Positions 8,217-17,442 of a DNA stretch of 35,244 nt are shown piece by piece; the stretch's first letter is position 1; each line of letters starts with the position of its first letter. The notes below the pieces were generated by a model. The model worked only from the letters and a program-made list of their open reading frames with translations. It was not told where the DNA came from and searched no databases. Made by a program: the position numbers and the translations under genes. The stretch covers positions 1 to 35,244 of the forward strand of contig JAQYSN010000181.1 in the NCBI GenBank assembly GCA_028725265.1. The letters are read 5' to 3'. Origin of the DNA: Spirochaetales bacterium. GTDB lineage: Bacteria > Spirochaetota > Spirochaetia > Treponematales > Treponemataceae.

Positions 8217-8867
8217 ATGATTGGAATTATTGATTACAATGCTGGAAATATTAAAAGCGTTGAACGAGCAGTAACATACTTAGGAATTAACTACTTAATT
8301 TCTAAAACGCCGAAAGATCTAGAAAATTGCGACAAGCTGATTTTTCCTGGAGTTGGCGAAGCTAAATACGCAATGGATCAACTGAAAAAAAGCGGATTTG
8401 ACAGTTTTCTAAAGGATGCTTCACAATCTAATAAATCAATTCTTGGGATATGTCTTGGTTCTCAAATCATTTTTGAACATTCAGAAGAAGGCGATACTGA
8501 ATGTCTTGGTTTGCTCAAAGGCAAAATTCAACATTTTTCGACTCTTTTCGATAAACAAGGAATTGATAAAAGTCACTTTAAAATTCCGCAGATTGGTTTC
8601 AACGATATTAGTTTTGCCAAACAGGCCGAAAACGAAGCAATCTTCAAAGGCATCAAGGAATTTTCAAGTTTCTACTTCGTTCATTCTTATGTCATCCAAG
8701 CCGAAAATCCAAACGATGTAATTGCAAGCTGCGATTACGGAATCAAAGTTCCATCAGCAATTCATCACGAAAATATTTATGCCTTCCAGTTTCATCCAGA
8801 AAAATCTGGTGAAGTTGGACTAAATCTACTCAAAAACTTCTGCACTCTTGGAGGTGAATCATGCTGA
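8217..8867 (+). CDS. hisH: imidazole glycerol phosphate synthase glutaminase subunit HisH
   Basis: A class I glutamine amidotransferase of 216 residues. It has the nucleophile Cys79 in GICLGSQ and the His193/Glu195 pair in FQFHPEKSG, the complete triad. It releases ammonia from glutamine and passes it to HisF, which makes IGP and AICAR in histidine synthesis. The opening IGIIDYNAGNIKSVERA and FPGVGEA are typical of HisH. The 3' end overlaps hisF by seven bases, so the subunits are coupled. No other his gene is in the window. A consensus promoter ends six bases before the ATG and there is no strong Shine-Dalgarno. Confidence 0.92.
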   Translation: MIGIIDYNAGNIKSVERAVTYLGINYLISKTPKDLENCDKLIFPGVGEAKYAMDQLKKSGFDSFLKDASQSNKSILGICLGSQIIFEHSEEGDTECLGLLKGKIQHFSTLFDKQGIDKSHFKIPQIGFNDISFAKQAENEAIFKGIKEFSSFYFVHSYVIQAENPNDVIASCDYGIKVPSAIHHENIYAFQFHPEKSGEVGLNLLKNFCTLGGESC

Positions 8868-9625
8868 AAAAGAGAATCATCGTTTGTCTCGATGTAAAAG
8901 ACGGAAGGACGACAAAGGGCGTTAAGTTTTTGAACAATGTAGATATCGGAGATCCTGTCGAAATGGCAGAAGAATATTACAAACAAGGTGTCGATGAGCT
9001 TGTTTTTTACGACATAATGGCAAGCGCACGTGGCCGAGGCCCAATTCTAGATTTGATTTCTAGAGTTGCAAGCAAAGTTTTCATTCCATTTTGTGTTGGT
9101 GGCGGAATCGGAACAATCGATGATATCCGTTCTACGATTCTTGCTGGCGCCGAAAAAATCAGTCTGAACAGTCAGGCCGTAAAAAATCCTGAGCTTATAA
9201 AAGAAGGTGCACGAATTTTCGGAAATCAATGCATTGTTCTTGGAATGGATGCCGCTCGCGACGAAAAAATGCCAAGCGGATATCGCGTCTACATAAATGG
9301 CGGAAGAGTCGCAACCGAACTCGATGCATTGGATTGGGCAAAGAGAGCCGTCGATTTGGGTGCAGGCGAAATCGTTCTTAACTCAATCGATGCAGACGGA
9401 ACGAAAGAAGGCTACGAAGTCAATCTTACACGCCTTATCGCAGAAAACGTTTCAGTTCCAGTCATTGCATCAGGAGGAGCAGGAAAAACCGAGCACCTGA
9501 CACAAATTTTGACGGAAGGAAAGGCCGATGCAGCCTTGATTGCAAGCATGGTCCACTCGGGTGAATACACAGTAGAAAGCATAAAATCAGAACTGAACAT
9601 AGACGGAATACCTGTCCGACTGTAA
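8861..9625 (+). CDS. hisF: imidazole glycerol phosphate synthase cyclase subunit HisF
   Basis: A 254-residue (beta/alpha)8 barrel of normal length. The catalytic aspartates are present at Asp11 (CLDVKDG) and Asp130 (VLGMDAARD), and phosphate-binding glycines at VGGGIG and SGGAGKTEH. It condenses HisH-derived ammonia with PRFAR to form IGP and AICAR. The loop YDIMASARGR replaces the more usual FLDITAS, a small divergence near the active face. A GGAGG site sits inside the hisH end. The order hisH-hisF without the rest of the pathway is unusual; a true histidine role is likely from the intact catalytic residues but not proven. Confidence 0.93.
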   Translation: MLKKRIIVCLDVKDGRTTKGVKFLNNVDIGDPVEMAEEYYKQGVDELVFYDIMASARGRGPILDLISRVASKVFIPFCVGGGIGTIDDIRSTILAGAEKISLNSQAVKNPELIKEGARIFGNQCIVLGMDAARDEKMPSGYRVYINGGRVATELDALDWAKRAVDLGAGEIVLNSIDADGTKEGYEVNLTRLIAENVSVPVIASGGAGKTEHLTQILTEGKADAALIASMVHSGEYTVESIKSELNIDGIPVRL

Positions 9626-9631
9626 AATTAA

Positions 9632-9688
9632 CAAAGATACAAAAGATGAAAACGATAAGTTCCATCCTTTATATCTTTTTAATCTTTG
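9632..9688. repeat. long imperfect inverted repeat between hisF and queD
   Basis: CAAAGATACAAAAGAT (9632-9647) pairs with ATCTTTTTAATCTTTG (9673-9688) with two internal mismatches around a 25-base loop. The left part (TTAACAAAGATACAAAAGATGA) is nearly the same as a string after the TSUP gene (1219-1240), so it may be a small dispersed repeat. The T-rich right arm could also stop transcription partly. Confidence 0.4.
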
Positions 9689-9710
9689 TTTGTATTTTAG
9701 GAATTTGGAA

Positions 9711-10112
9711 ATGTTTGAAACACGAGTCGAAGCGGATTTTGCCGCAGCACATTTTTTACAAGACTATCACGGAAAGTGTGAAAACCTACATGGCCATAAC
9801 TATAAGGTTTATGCCTATGCGCGTGGCGAAGAATTGGACGAAGGCGGAATGCTACTGGATTTCGGTATTTTAAAAGGCAAGCTACGTGAAGTCTGCAAAA
9901 AGTTGGACCACACAAATTTGAATGATCTTTGCGAAAATGGAGTTTTAGTTTTTAAACAAAACCCAAGTGCCGAACGAATTGCAAAATACATTTTTGATAA
10001 ATTGCAGGCCGAACTAAAACAAACTTCTGATACGGCTAAAAAAAGTGAAGCCCAGCTTTATCGCGTTGATGTGTTTGAAACACCGACAAGCCGGGCAACT
10101 TACAGAGTTTAA
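9711..10112 (+). CDS. queD: 6-carboxytetrahydropterin synthase (QueD/PTPS family)
   Basis: The 133-residue protein has zinc ligands His14 (AAAHFL), His27 and His29 (LHGHNY), with catalytic Cys23 in CENLHGH. LLDFG, LDHTNLND, NPSAE and VFETPTS follow in the usual order. The Cys-x3-His-x-His pattern is that of QueD, which turns dihydroneopterin triphosphate into 6-carboxytetrahydropterin for queuosine and other deazapurines. The ORF track begins at a TTG (9690); the ATG at 9711 with TAGGA eight bases upstream is better and matches family length. It follows hisF on the same strand. No other queuosine gene is in the window, and a role in another pterin pathway cannot be excluded. Confidence 0.88.
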   Translation: MFETRVEADFAAAHFLQDYHGKCENLHGHNYKVYAYARGEELDEGGMLLDFGILKGKLREVCKKLDHTNLNDLCENGVLVFKQNPSAERIAKYIFDKLQAELKQTSDTAKKSEAQLYRVDVFETPTSRATYRV

Positions 10113-10129
10113 AATCCTTAAGACAAGGT

Positions 10130-11644
10130 TTAAATTCCAGAAGTGCTTCCACCATAAATATACTGCACGAATTCTCGCCAAGTATCAGTCTTCCCACGAA
10201 CAGTACCAAAGTTTGCGGCATCGATTCCACCATAGCCTAGAACACCTGCTTCAGTGTAAGGTGAATCTGTATAAAAACCATAGGTACTGTCATAACTGTA
10301 TTTCGTAGAAGCACAGAAAATCCCCATTCCGTATGCCAAGTTCGCGTCATACTTACTTCCATAATTTTCGGAAAGCCAGGCTTTCATCACGACATTCTGC
10401 ATGGCAGATTTTACAGCCGAAACCTGGTTTTGTACGTCAGTACCAAAATCTTGTGCTGAAGAAGAAGCGCCTTCAAAATATTCTAGCATAGAGCCTAACT
10501 CATAATACGGATAGTATTTATAAAGATTTGATACCGTTGCTCCAGCTGTCATAAAGACAACATCAGATGCAATTCCATCTCGAATTGTTTCAGCCCTTAT
10601 ATTTACGTTTCCTAAAGTAATCCATTCATAAAGATAACCTGCCAGGCCATCGATTTCAGTCTTGAGGCTCGAAATATAAGACAAGTCAAAAGCCGTCATG
10701 TTATCCGCGTAGTTTTTATATTCATGATATTTTGTATAATAGCCGTCAACGACATTTATAGCAAAATTCTTTCCAGAAGAACAGGTATCACTCTGAGCAA
10801 AAATATAATCGTATGCCCATCCACCAGTTTCTGAAGCAGGAGATGCTGCCATATATTTTGCGACATTTCTAAATTCATAGGCAACTTCATAAAGACCCAT
10901 GTAGCAAGCATCAAAACCAATCAGCTCAAGCTTGTTATCTTCTGAATAGATGGTTTCAAGTAATTGCTGAATTTCATCAATATAGAGAGTCGTACCAAAA
11001 CTGTCAGTATCACCTTCAGTTTCATCATCAACACAGACATTTCGTACAGAAGTATTAAGCGAATCTGTGTAAGAATAAGTACTGGAAATTCCAGCCCCGT
11101 GATCCCATAAAATCAAAACTTGTTTTGAACAATACGGATAAGTTTCACGTGCCCAATAGATAAAGTTTTTGAGAGTTTCAATGTTTCCCATGTCTTCTTC
11201 TTGTTCGCTAGAAGTTCGCCATGTACCAAGGGAAGAAGATGCGGTTTTTATCAAAGTTGATTCGATATTTGAACTGATGGAAGTTTCGTAGAAAGCTCCT
11301 GGCTGAATTTCATAAAGACGGGTTCCAGACCAAGTAGAATTTTCGCCATCAAGATTATCATAATCAGGATTCAATTGGTCACACAATGCAACCACATGCA
11401 AGTTCAATCTTGTTTCCTTGTCGGCTTCGTAAAGACCGTACTCCATGTCGTTAATATTCCAGACGATTTCCTTGGTAAGATTGTTTGCACCTGCCATGTA
11501 AACCATGACGAGAGTTCCGTCCTGCAATGCATCTTCAGTCACTCTGGCAAAGTTGCCAACTTCCATGTCACAGGAAACACAAAAAAGTAAAGAGAATGCA
11601 ATTAAAACACTTATAAAAAAAGACTGTTTTGTATTTCCAGACAT
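10130..11644 (-). CDS. clostripain-like (C11) cysteine peptidase lipoprotein
   Basis: This 504-residue exported protein starts with a lipoprotein signal (hydrophobic residues 9-22, candidate lipidated Cys25 in CVSC). The peptidase domain has the C11 dyad: His in LWDHGAG and Cys in GFDACYMG, with TLVMVYMAGANNL at its start as in clostripains. The family cleaves after Arg/Lys, often after self-processing. Active, it would work on the cell surface or in the periplasm. About 230 C-terminal residues continue past the Cys motif, as in other long family members. GGAGAG lies a few bases before the ATG. It is the last gene of a minus-strand run, and its 3' end nearly meets that of queD. Confidence 0.85.
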   Translation of the reverse strand: MSGNTKQSFFISVLIAFSLLFCVSCDMEVGNFARVTEDALQDGTLVMVYMAGANNLTKEIVWNINDMEYGLYEADKETRLNLHVVALCDQLNPDYDNLDGENSTWSGTRLYEIQPGAFYETSISSNIESTLIKTASSSLGTWRTSSEQEEDMGNIETLKNFIYWARETYPYCSKQVLILWDHGAGISSTYSYTDSLNTSVRNVCVDDETEGDTDSFGTTLYIDEIQQLLETIYSEDNKLELIGFDACYMGLYEVAYEFRNVAKYMAASPASETGGWAYDYIFAQSDTCSSGKNFAINVVDGYYTKYHEYKNYADNMTAFDLSYISSLKTEIDGLAGYLYEWITLGNVNIRAETIRDGIASDVVFMTAGATVSNLYKYYPYYELGSMLEYFEGASSSAQDFGTDVQNQVSAVKSAMQNVVMKAWLSENYGSKYDANLAYGMGIFCASTKYSYDSTYGFYTDSPYTEAGVLGYGGIDAANFGTVRGKTDTWREFVQYIYGGSTSGI

Positions 11645-11676
11645 ATATCTCTCCAGTAAAAAGACAATACTCGGTC

Positions 11677-13347
11677 TTAAAAAAGACCTGAAATAACGCC
11701 GTTATCATCGACGTCGATACTGAGAGCAGCAGGAGTCTTAGGCAATCCAGGCATAGTCATTATATCACCACTCAAAGCAACAATAAAACCTGCTCCTGCA
11801 TAAAGCTGAACATCCCGAACAGGGAACGCATAGCCACTAGGAGCGCCAATCAAAGTTTTGTCGTGTGAAATTGAATTTTGCGTTTTTGCCATACAAACCG
11901 GCAAATTTCCATAGCCACATTCCGTAAATGATTTTAATTTTCGCAATGCCTCGCTAGAAAACTCAACATGATCAGCACGATAAATTTTCGTTGCAATCGT
12001 CTCAATTTTTTCTCGTAATCCCATTTCAAGCGGATAAAGAAAATCGAAATCAGATTTTTCTTCGTTACAGATTCTAACGACTTCTTTTGCAAGGTCTTCA
12101 GCGCCTTCTCCGCCTTTTCCCCATCCTTCAGTAATTTTTACGTTAACTCCAAGCTTAGCAACTTCATCAACGAGGGCTTTAACTTCTTTTTCCGTATCAG
12201 TGATAAATTTATTTACGGCAACAACAACCGGAAGACCAAAATTCTGCATATTTTGGATGTGGACTTTGAGATTTTCAATTCCTTTGATAAGGGCGTCGAC
12301 ATTTTCTGATGAAAGTTCTGCCTTTGGAACACCGCCGTGCATTTTAAGAGCCCTGATGGTTGCTACGATTACGACGCAGCTTGGCTCGATTCCGGCAAGA
12401 CGGCATTTTATGTCCAAAAATTTTTCGGCTCCAAGGTCTGCGGCAAAACCAGCTTCTGTTACGACGTACTCGCCGAGGGCACGGGCACAGTTAGTTGCAT
12501 TTATAGAATTGCAACCGTGCGCGATATTCGCGAACGGGCCGCCGTGCACAAAAGCGGGATTCTTTTCAAGCGTCTGAACCAAATTCGGTCGGATTGCATC
12601 TTTAAGCAAGGCGGCAACTGCGCCCGTGCATTTCAATTCGGCAAATTTTACCATGCGCTTATCGTAGGTATAGCCAATCACAATATCGTCGATACGTTTT
12701 TTGAGTTCAGAAATAGTCTGGGAAAGACACACAATTGCCATAATTTCAGAAGCAACCGCAATCGAAAACTGCTGCTCTCTCGGAACACCTTCCGTTCTTC
12801 CGCCAAGCCCGATAATCGTATTGCGAAGAGCTCGGTCATTCAAATCAACACATCGTTTCCAACTGATTGTGCGAGGATCAATTCCAAGAGGATTTCCCTG
12901 ATGAATAGAATTATCTATCAAACTTGCAATCAAGTTTGTTGCAATTGAAATTGCGTGGATATCACCCGTAAAATGAAGGTTGATATCTTCCATCGGAACT
13001 ATCTGCGCGTAACCGCCACCGCAAGCACCGCCCTTTACTCCAAAACATGGACCAAGACTCGGTTCTCGAAGCGCCAGAACAGCTTTTTTTCCGATTCGGT
13101 TCAAACCGTCAGCAAGTCCGATTGAAACCGTCGACTTACCTTCACCAGCAGGGGTCGGAGTAATTGCCGTAACTAGAACAACCCTTCCTTTTTTTGGCAA
13201 GGCCTGGAGTTCCTTGAGTTTTTCAAAAGTCAGTTTTGCCTTGTATGGTCCGTACAAATCCAAATCTGTTTCTTTAAGATTCAGTTTTGAAGCAACATCG
13301 ACAATTTTTTCCATCTTATTGTTCTGTGCAATTTCTATATCTGTCAT
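11677..13347 (-). CDS. fhs: formate--tetrahydrofolate ligase
   Basis: The 556-residue length is exact for bacterial Fhs. The ATP loop TPAGEGKSTVSIGL is near residue 65, and EPSLGPCFGVKGGA, HFTGDIHA and GAPSGYAFP are family landmarks. It makes 10-formyl-THF from formate, ATP and THF, feeding one-carbon metabolism. The ORF track starts two codons upstream, but the AAAGGG site is only two bases from that ATG and seven bases from the ATG at 13347, so I use the latter. It lies between the TPR lipoprotein and the C11 peptidase genes with short gaps, although no functional link to them is evident. Confidence 0.96.
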   Translation of the reverse strand: MTDIEIAQNNKMEKIVDVASKLNLKETDLDLYGPYKAKLTFEKLKELQALPKKGRVVLVTAITPTPAGEGKSTVSIGLADGLNRIGKKAVLALREPSLGPCFGVKGGACGGGYAQIVPMEDINLHFTGDIHAISIATNLIASLIDNSIHQGNPLGIDPRTISWKRCVDLNDRALRNTIIGLGGRTEGVPREQQFSIAVASEIMAIVCLSQTISELKKRIDDIVIGYTYDKRMVKFAELKCTGAVAALLKDAIRPNLVQTLEKNPAFVHGGPFANIAHGCNSINATNCARALGEYVVTEAGFAADLGAEKFLDIKCRLAGIEPSCVVIVATIRALKMHGGVPKAELSSENVDALIKGIENLKVHIQNMQNFGLPVVVAVNKFITDTEKEVKALVDEVAKLGVNVKITEGWGKGGEGAEDLAKEVVRICNEEKSDFDFLYPLEMGLREKIETIATKIYRADHVEFSSEALRKLKSFTECGYGNLPVCMAKTQNSISHDKTLIGAPSGYAFPVRDVQLYAGAGFIVALSGDIMTMPGLPKTPAALSIDVDDNGVISGLF

Positions 13348-13402
13348 TCTCATTCCCTTTGAACTTTTATAAACCTTATTTATAGAACTCTATTTTAAAC
13401 GA

Positions 13403-14533
13403 CTAACGACGCAGACGCAACAAAAAATCAACAAATTCTGGTTCTGTCACAATCCTGTCTGGATAAAAATTTCTTCCGTCGTTCAAATTTATTATTTCAT
13501 TTTCAACACAACCCATTATAGCATCAAAATCCGGATTTGAACTGTCTACGTCTGCAATCGGACTCTTTAATTTTGGATTTGCGTTAAAAACCGATGAATA
13601 TTTAGTTTTTGATGATTGTTTTTGCTTGTCCTGAACATAAAAGTTCCACAAAAATCTTGCAGAAAGACGTCTATCCAAAACTTGCGCTTTTACAAACTCT
13701 TGCGCCGTTTTATTCTCATTTTCAGAATCAGAAGTGGCCGTAAAGTACCCAGCCTTTTCCAATGCCTTCATTAACTCTGCTGTTCGAATCTTCTTTCCGC
13801 CCGTAAAAAACGTAAGGATGTCAGAATTGGACTGTGTCAATTCAATCAATCTTATAGGAGTAAGATTCTGATTTTTAACCTGCGTATATCCGTTTCTCTG
13901 AGAATCATTCCATATTGCATTTTTGAGAAGAGTATACTGTTCGACATAATAATCCTTGCCTTTTGCCTTAAGGATAATCAAAGCCTTATCAATTGAAGCA
14001 ACAGCCAGGTCAAACTCTTTTTGTCCGTAATAAATTTTTGCCTTTTCAAGTTCTGCAAGAGAATGTTTTTCATCTCGCAGAAGAAGTTCAGAAAGCCTTT
14101 CGAGCTGTTCTTCGGTATTTCGTCCTAATTTCGTATACAGAATCTGTACGTACGGATCCGAACTTTGCAAATTTTTTGCCTGCTTGAACAATTCCGATGC
14201 GTTGGATTTTTTTCCGCTAAGACAAAGAAGATTTCCTTCCAGTGCACAAATTCGCGCCCGTACAGCAGGTTCCAGATAAGCAGAATTTCTTTCCCTATCG
14301 AGCATATCAATCAACATTGAAATCTGAGAAGGACTAACTTCTTTTCCTAAATTCAAATCAACGTCAATTTTCACATATTGATTTTCATATTCATTGACCG
14401 AAAGATTCGTAAAATCACTTTCGATTGTAGAATAATAGATGTCTTCCTGCAGTGTAGTGCAGGAAAACAAACAGAGTATAAAAACTAAGACACAAGCCAA
14501 ACTATAGTTAAACTTCGCAATTACTTTCGTCAT
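13403..14533 (-). CDS. lipoprotein with TPR-like helices and SLH-like C-terminus
   Basis: A 376-residue protein with a lipoprotein signal (LFSC, Cys25). Residues about 90-200 show helical repeats with TPR spacing (for example LLRDEKHSLAELEKAKIYYGQKEFDLAVASIDKAL). The last about 55 residues (SPIADVDSSNPDFDAI ... FYPDRIVTEPEFVDFLLRL) resemble an S-layer-homology motif, which usually binds cell-wall or envelope polymers. No enzyme family is recognised. Its own -10 box ends six bases before the ATG and there is no Shine-Dalgarno. It follows the 907-residue membrane protein gene, and the two may form an envelope pair. Confidence 0.75.
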   Translation of the reverse strand: MTKVIAKFNYSLACVLVFILCLFSCTTLQEDIYYSTIESDFTNLSVNEYENQYVKIDVDLNLGKEVSPSQISMLIDMLDRERNSAYLEPAVRARICALEGNLLCLSGKKSNASELFKQAKNLQSSDPYVQILYTKLGRNTEEQLERLSELLLRDEKHSLAELEKAKIYYGQKEFDLAVASIDKALIILKAKGKDYYVEQYTLLKNAIWNDSQRNGYTQVKNQNLTPIRLIELTQSNSDILTFFTGGKKIRTAELMKALEKAGYFTATSDSENENKTAQEFVKAQVLDRRLSARFLWNFYVQDKQKQSSKTKYSSVFNANPKLKSPIADVDSSNPDFDAIMGCVENEIINLNDGRNFYPDRIVTEPEFVDFLLRLRR

Positions 14534-14539
14534 ATAACT

Positions 14540-14545
14540 ATAATA
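14540..14545 (-). promoter_or_regulatory. -10 box six bases before the TPR lipoprotein gene
   Basis: Read on the minus strand, TATTAT matches the -10 consensus at five of six positions and is followed by exactly six bases (AGTTAT) and the ATG. No -35 box is convincing and no Shine-Dalgarno is present. Confidence 0.4.
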
Positions 14546-14565
14546 GCGTTTTTTTTGTAAAATTA

Positions 14566-17286
14566 CTATTCTATTTTGTATGCATAAAGTTTGTTATCAA
14601 GCGAAAGCGTGATACAGTCTTTTTTGTTGTCACCATTCACGTCCATGAAAACGACATTTCCGTAGCCTGAAAGCGGGAAGCCTTCCAGCATATTCAAGTT
14701 ATTCTTAAAGCCGTAAATCATGTTGCCGTCACCGCAAACAAAAATTTCATCTTCGCCGTCACCATCATAATCGGTCACGCTGATAAAGCCTGTCTTTGCT
14801 GTAAAATACGGAATTTTCACATGTGGAAATTCAGACAAAGTCGAATCAGAACCATCATCTTGAGAAGCAAGTTTAGAAGAAGCAAAGATGTCAATAGAAT
14901 AAAGATTTCCATCTTCACTTAAGGCTACGATATTAGCGCCCCCATGTTTTTTTGCAATCTTAACATTTAAATTGAATACACCTTCGAGAGTGTACTGCTC
15001 AAGGCTGCTTTCTGAAATTTCGTCCGATGAAATTGGCGCTACAAAAAGGTTACCTCCTTGAGTAAGGAAACAAACAGCCCGATATTTTCCAAAATCGGCA
15101 ATCTGAGGAGAACCGAATCCTATTCCCAGAACAGGAACGGAAGAAAGTTTCTTGTCCTTTAGATAAATCAATTCACCAAAAAAGCTTTTATCGTAAAGGG
15201 CTATTCCTCTAGAATCCGTCGCCGGTGATGAAATGACATTTTCAAAATCAACTTCGATTTTTGAAACGACTCCTTTTTCATCAACAGAAATAAGGTAGCT
15301 TTCATTTTCAGGAACGTAAACCAACCCAGAACCGTACGAAACAGGAGATGAAACAGGGACCTGTGCAACGACTGGAAAGTTAGGAACAACATTCAAATCC
15401 TTATCGAAAAGAAAAATCGTTCCATTTTGTGTTACGACCCATACTTCGCCTTTCACTTTTGAACTTACCGAAACAGTCTCAAGCCACTTCGCTCCATCAA
15501 CTTGATAACAGATGTCTTCAAGCGAAAATGTATTGAATGCGTGGATTTTATCGCCTTCAAGAAAATACAGATTATTTGAATTCAAAGAGTTCGATTTTTT
15601 TATCGTAGATTTTTTCCCAGAACCGAGGGCAATCGGAAAGCCTGGAAGTATTTTGGAATCCGTAGTTTTAATCGAAGTTGCATCAAGTTCAAATGAAAGT
15701 ACTGAATTTTTTGAAGAAATGTCAAAACGTCCGATGTGATACAGCTTGAGGATGTTTGCGAAAGTAGAATTGTCCTTCAAGAAAAAAGGAACGCTTCGTT
15801 CAAGGTTGTAAAAAAGGCTCAAGGTTGAAGTTGAACTCTGATTTTCTGAAATACGCTTCCAGTTTTCGCTGTTCACAAGCCTAAATGAATTTTTTCGAAC
15901 AGCATTCATCGTGACAAGGTTTTCCGGTGACTGTGAAAAATAAATGAAGCCATCTTTCACAAGATAATATGGTTTTGGAAGATTGATTCCGAACACGTTA
16001 AGAACATTCTGCAAAGCCTGTGGTATTTCAATTCTAGGCAATCGGACTCCATCAATCAAAAGGCTATCATTGCTTTTTAAGATTGCCGATGAAAGAATGT
16101 TTTCAAAAATATACTGACGTTTTTCCTCATCCTCTATTTTGGCCACAAAAACAGGTTCGGATTTGCCTTCAATTCCACAAAGTGCGTATTCTCCGCCAGT
16201 CCATGAAAACAAAACTTCGTTCAATCCGAGCCCAAAAAGCATTTTGCTAGCCCCATCAGCTGTTTTCCAAATGGATTCAATATTTACTCTTTCCGGTATG
16301 GCTGAAAAAGCCGCATTTTTAATCTCTTCCAGGGACGATGCATTTATCAACGTGTAATATTGAACGTTCTGACTAAGACGAGTAAGTGTCGAAGGCGTCG
16401 TCGAATTTTTCGAAATGATATTCCCAATCGGATGCTTCAAAAACTCTTCGTCTGCCTCAAAATTAAAATCTGCTCGCAATGAGATATCCGTATCGCTTAT
16501 GCCAAATTTTATTCTGCTCAAATTATCAGAAGAAAGATGATTGAAAATATAATCGAGGAAGGCATTTTGAATTTCTTCGCTCTTTGAATTTAGCTTTATC
16601 ATTTTGGAAAGTTTTTTACCGTCAACGGCAATCATAAACGGTTCTTTCAGCCTGGAATTTACGGTTTCTATTGATTTTTCAGAATATTCAGATGCACATT
16701 GCAAACTACAAGCTTTTTTCAACAAATCCAAATCGCTTGTTATAAAAACAAAATTTTTCCTAGGCTTTATATAAACCTTGACCTGATCTGTCGCATAAAC
16801 ATAATAATAGCCAAGGTCGGAATTCGAAAACTGAGTAAAATATGGAATCTGAATTTTTCCGGTTTTGTAGGCCAACGGGAAGATTCTTGTCACTCCCGAA
16901 AGAAATCCCAAATCAAGGACTGCAAGATAAGAACTGTTCTCGTAGACGCTCAAATCAACGCGGCGTTTCAAAGCCATCTTAACGAAAAAATTGTTTCTAA
17001 GTGATGACGAGCGGAAATTTAAAAACATCGTTCTGGCAGACGAAAGAGAAGGATTTGCCAGCAAAATTTCAACAGCCTGCAAGTCCAAAAGAGGCTCTGC
17101 TGAATTCCAGACGGAATCGGTCCTGATGTATACTGAAAAATCAGACGGAATGACATCGCTTGCTTTCTTTTTATCTAAGGCTGAAAAAGCCAACCAAAGC
17201 AAAATCACTGCGATTACGGACAGCAATATAATTCCTAAAACTTTCAAGATTATTAAAAATGAATTTTTTTTCTTCGTTTTTTCCAT
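14566..17286 (-). CDS. membrane-anchored protein with C-terminal FG-GAP/propeller domain
   Basis: After a lysine-rich start there is one membrane helix (LIILKVLGIILLSVIAVILLWLAF), then a large exported part. The first about 500 residues (IPSDFSVYIRTDSVWN onward) look like DUF3352-type sequence, a weak call. The last about 350 residues form propeller-like repeats ending in two calcium-loop motifs, DYDGDGEDEIF and DVNGDNKKDCI, typical of FG-GAP blades. Function is unknown; such proteins bind envelope partners or ligands. The ORF track start at 17322 is a TTG that is itself the -35 box of a promoter whose -10 ends seven bases before the ATG at 17286, so I start there (907 residues). The ATG at 17295 overlaps the -10 box. 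Confidence 0.75.
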   Translation of the reverse strand: MEKTKKKNSFLIILKVLGIILLSVIAVILLWLAFSALDKKKASDVIPSDFSVYIRTDSVWNSAEPLLDLQAVEILLANPSLSSARTMFLNFRSSSLRNNFFVKMALKRRVDLSVYENSSYLAVLDLGFLSGVTRIFPLAYKTGKIQIPYFTQFSNSDLGYYYVYATDQVKVYIKPRKNFVFITSDLDLLKKACSLQCASEYSEKSIETVNSRLKEPFMIAVDGKKLSKMIKLNSKSEEIQNAFLDYIFNHLSSDNLSRIKFGISDTDISLRADFNFEADEEFLKHPIGNIISKNSTTPSTLTRLSQNVQYYTLINASSLEEIKNAAFSAIPERVNIESIWKTADGASKMLFGLGLNEVLFSWTGGEYALCGIEGKSEPVFVAKIEDEEKRQYIFENILSSAILKSNDSLLIDGVRLPRIEIPQALQNVLNVFGINLPKPYYLVKDGFIYFSQSPENLVTMNAVRKNSFRLVNSENWKRISENQSSTSTLSLFYNLERSVPFFLKDNSTFANILKLYHIGRFDISSKNSVLSFELDATSIKTTDSKILPGFPIALGSGKKSTIKKSNSLNSNNLYFLEGDKIHAFNTFSLEDICYQVDGAKWLETVSVSSKVKGEVWVVTQNGTIFLFDKDLNVVPNFPVVAQVPVSSPVSYGSGLVYVPENESYLISVDEKGVVSKIEVDFENVISSPATDSRGIALYDKSFFGELIYLKDKKLSSVPVLGIGFGSPQIADFGKYRAVCFLTQGGNLFVAPISSDEISESSLEQYTLEGVFNLNVKIAKKHGGANIVALSEDGNLYSIDIFASSKLASQDDGSDSTLSEFPHVKIPYFTAKTGFISVTDYDGDGEDEIFVCGDGNMIYGFKNNLNMLEGFPLSGYGNVVFMDVNGDNKKDCITLSLDNKLYAYKIE

Positions 17287-17293
17287 ATATTCC

Positions 17294-17322
17294 ATTTTGA
17301 AATCAGAATTTTTTTTTGTCAA
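17294..17322 (-). promoter_or_regulatory. promoter of the 907-aa membrane protein gene
   Basis: On the minus strand a perfect TTGACA (17322-17317), a 17-base spacer and CAAAAT (17299-17294) are followed by seven bases and the ATG at 17286. The position implies a leaderless or near-leaderless mRNA and argues against the upstream TTG and ATG starts. Confidence 0.55.
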
Positions 17323-17427
17323 TTGAGAATGTGATAAAAAACTCCATCTAAAAAATCTGGTAGTAACCGTGGTCTGGATTTTTGTTTTGCTGTCAAAAGT
17401 CCAGGTCTTTTTTTTTGCCTGTTTTTT

Positions 17428-17436
17428 TGATATAGT
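17428..17436 (+). promoter_or_regulatory. extended -10 promoter of the yfcE-like gene
   Basis: TGATATAGT combines an extended TG with TATAGT (five of six). It ends exactly six bases before the ATG at 17443. The region upstream is T-rich with no clear -35 box, and there is no Shine-Dalgarno. Confidence 0.5.
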
Positions 17437-17442
17437 TGCCTT

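Noticed and set aside
12200-12948. Long + strand ORFs (125, 203 and 66 aa) opposite fhs
   Set aside because: They are antisense shadows of a clear formate-THF ligase gene, with no domain pattern and biased composition.
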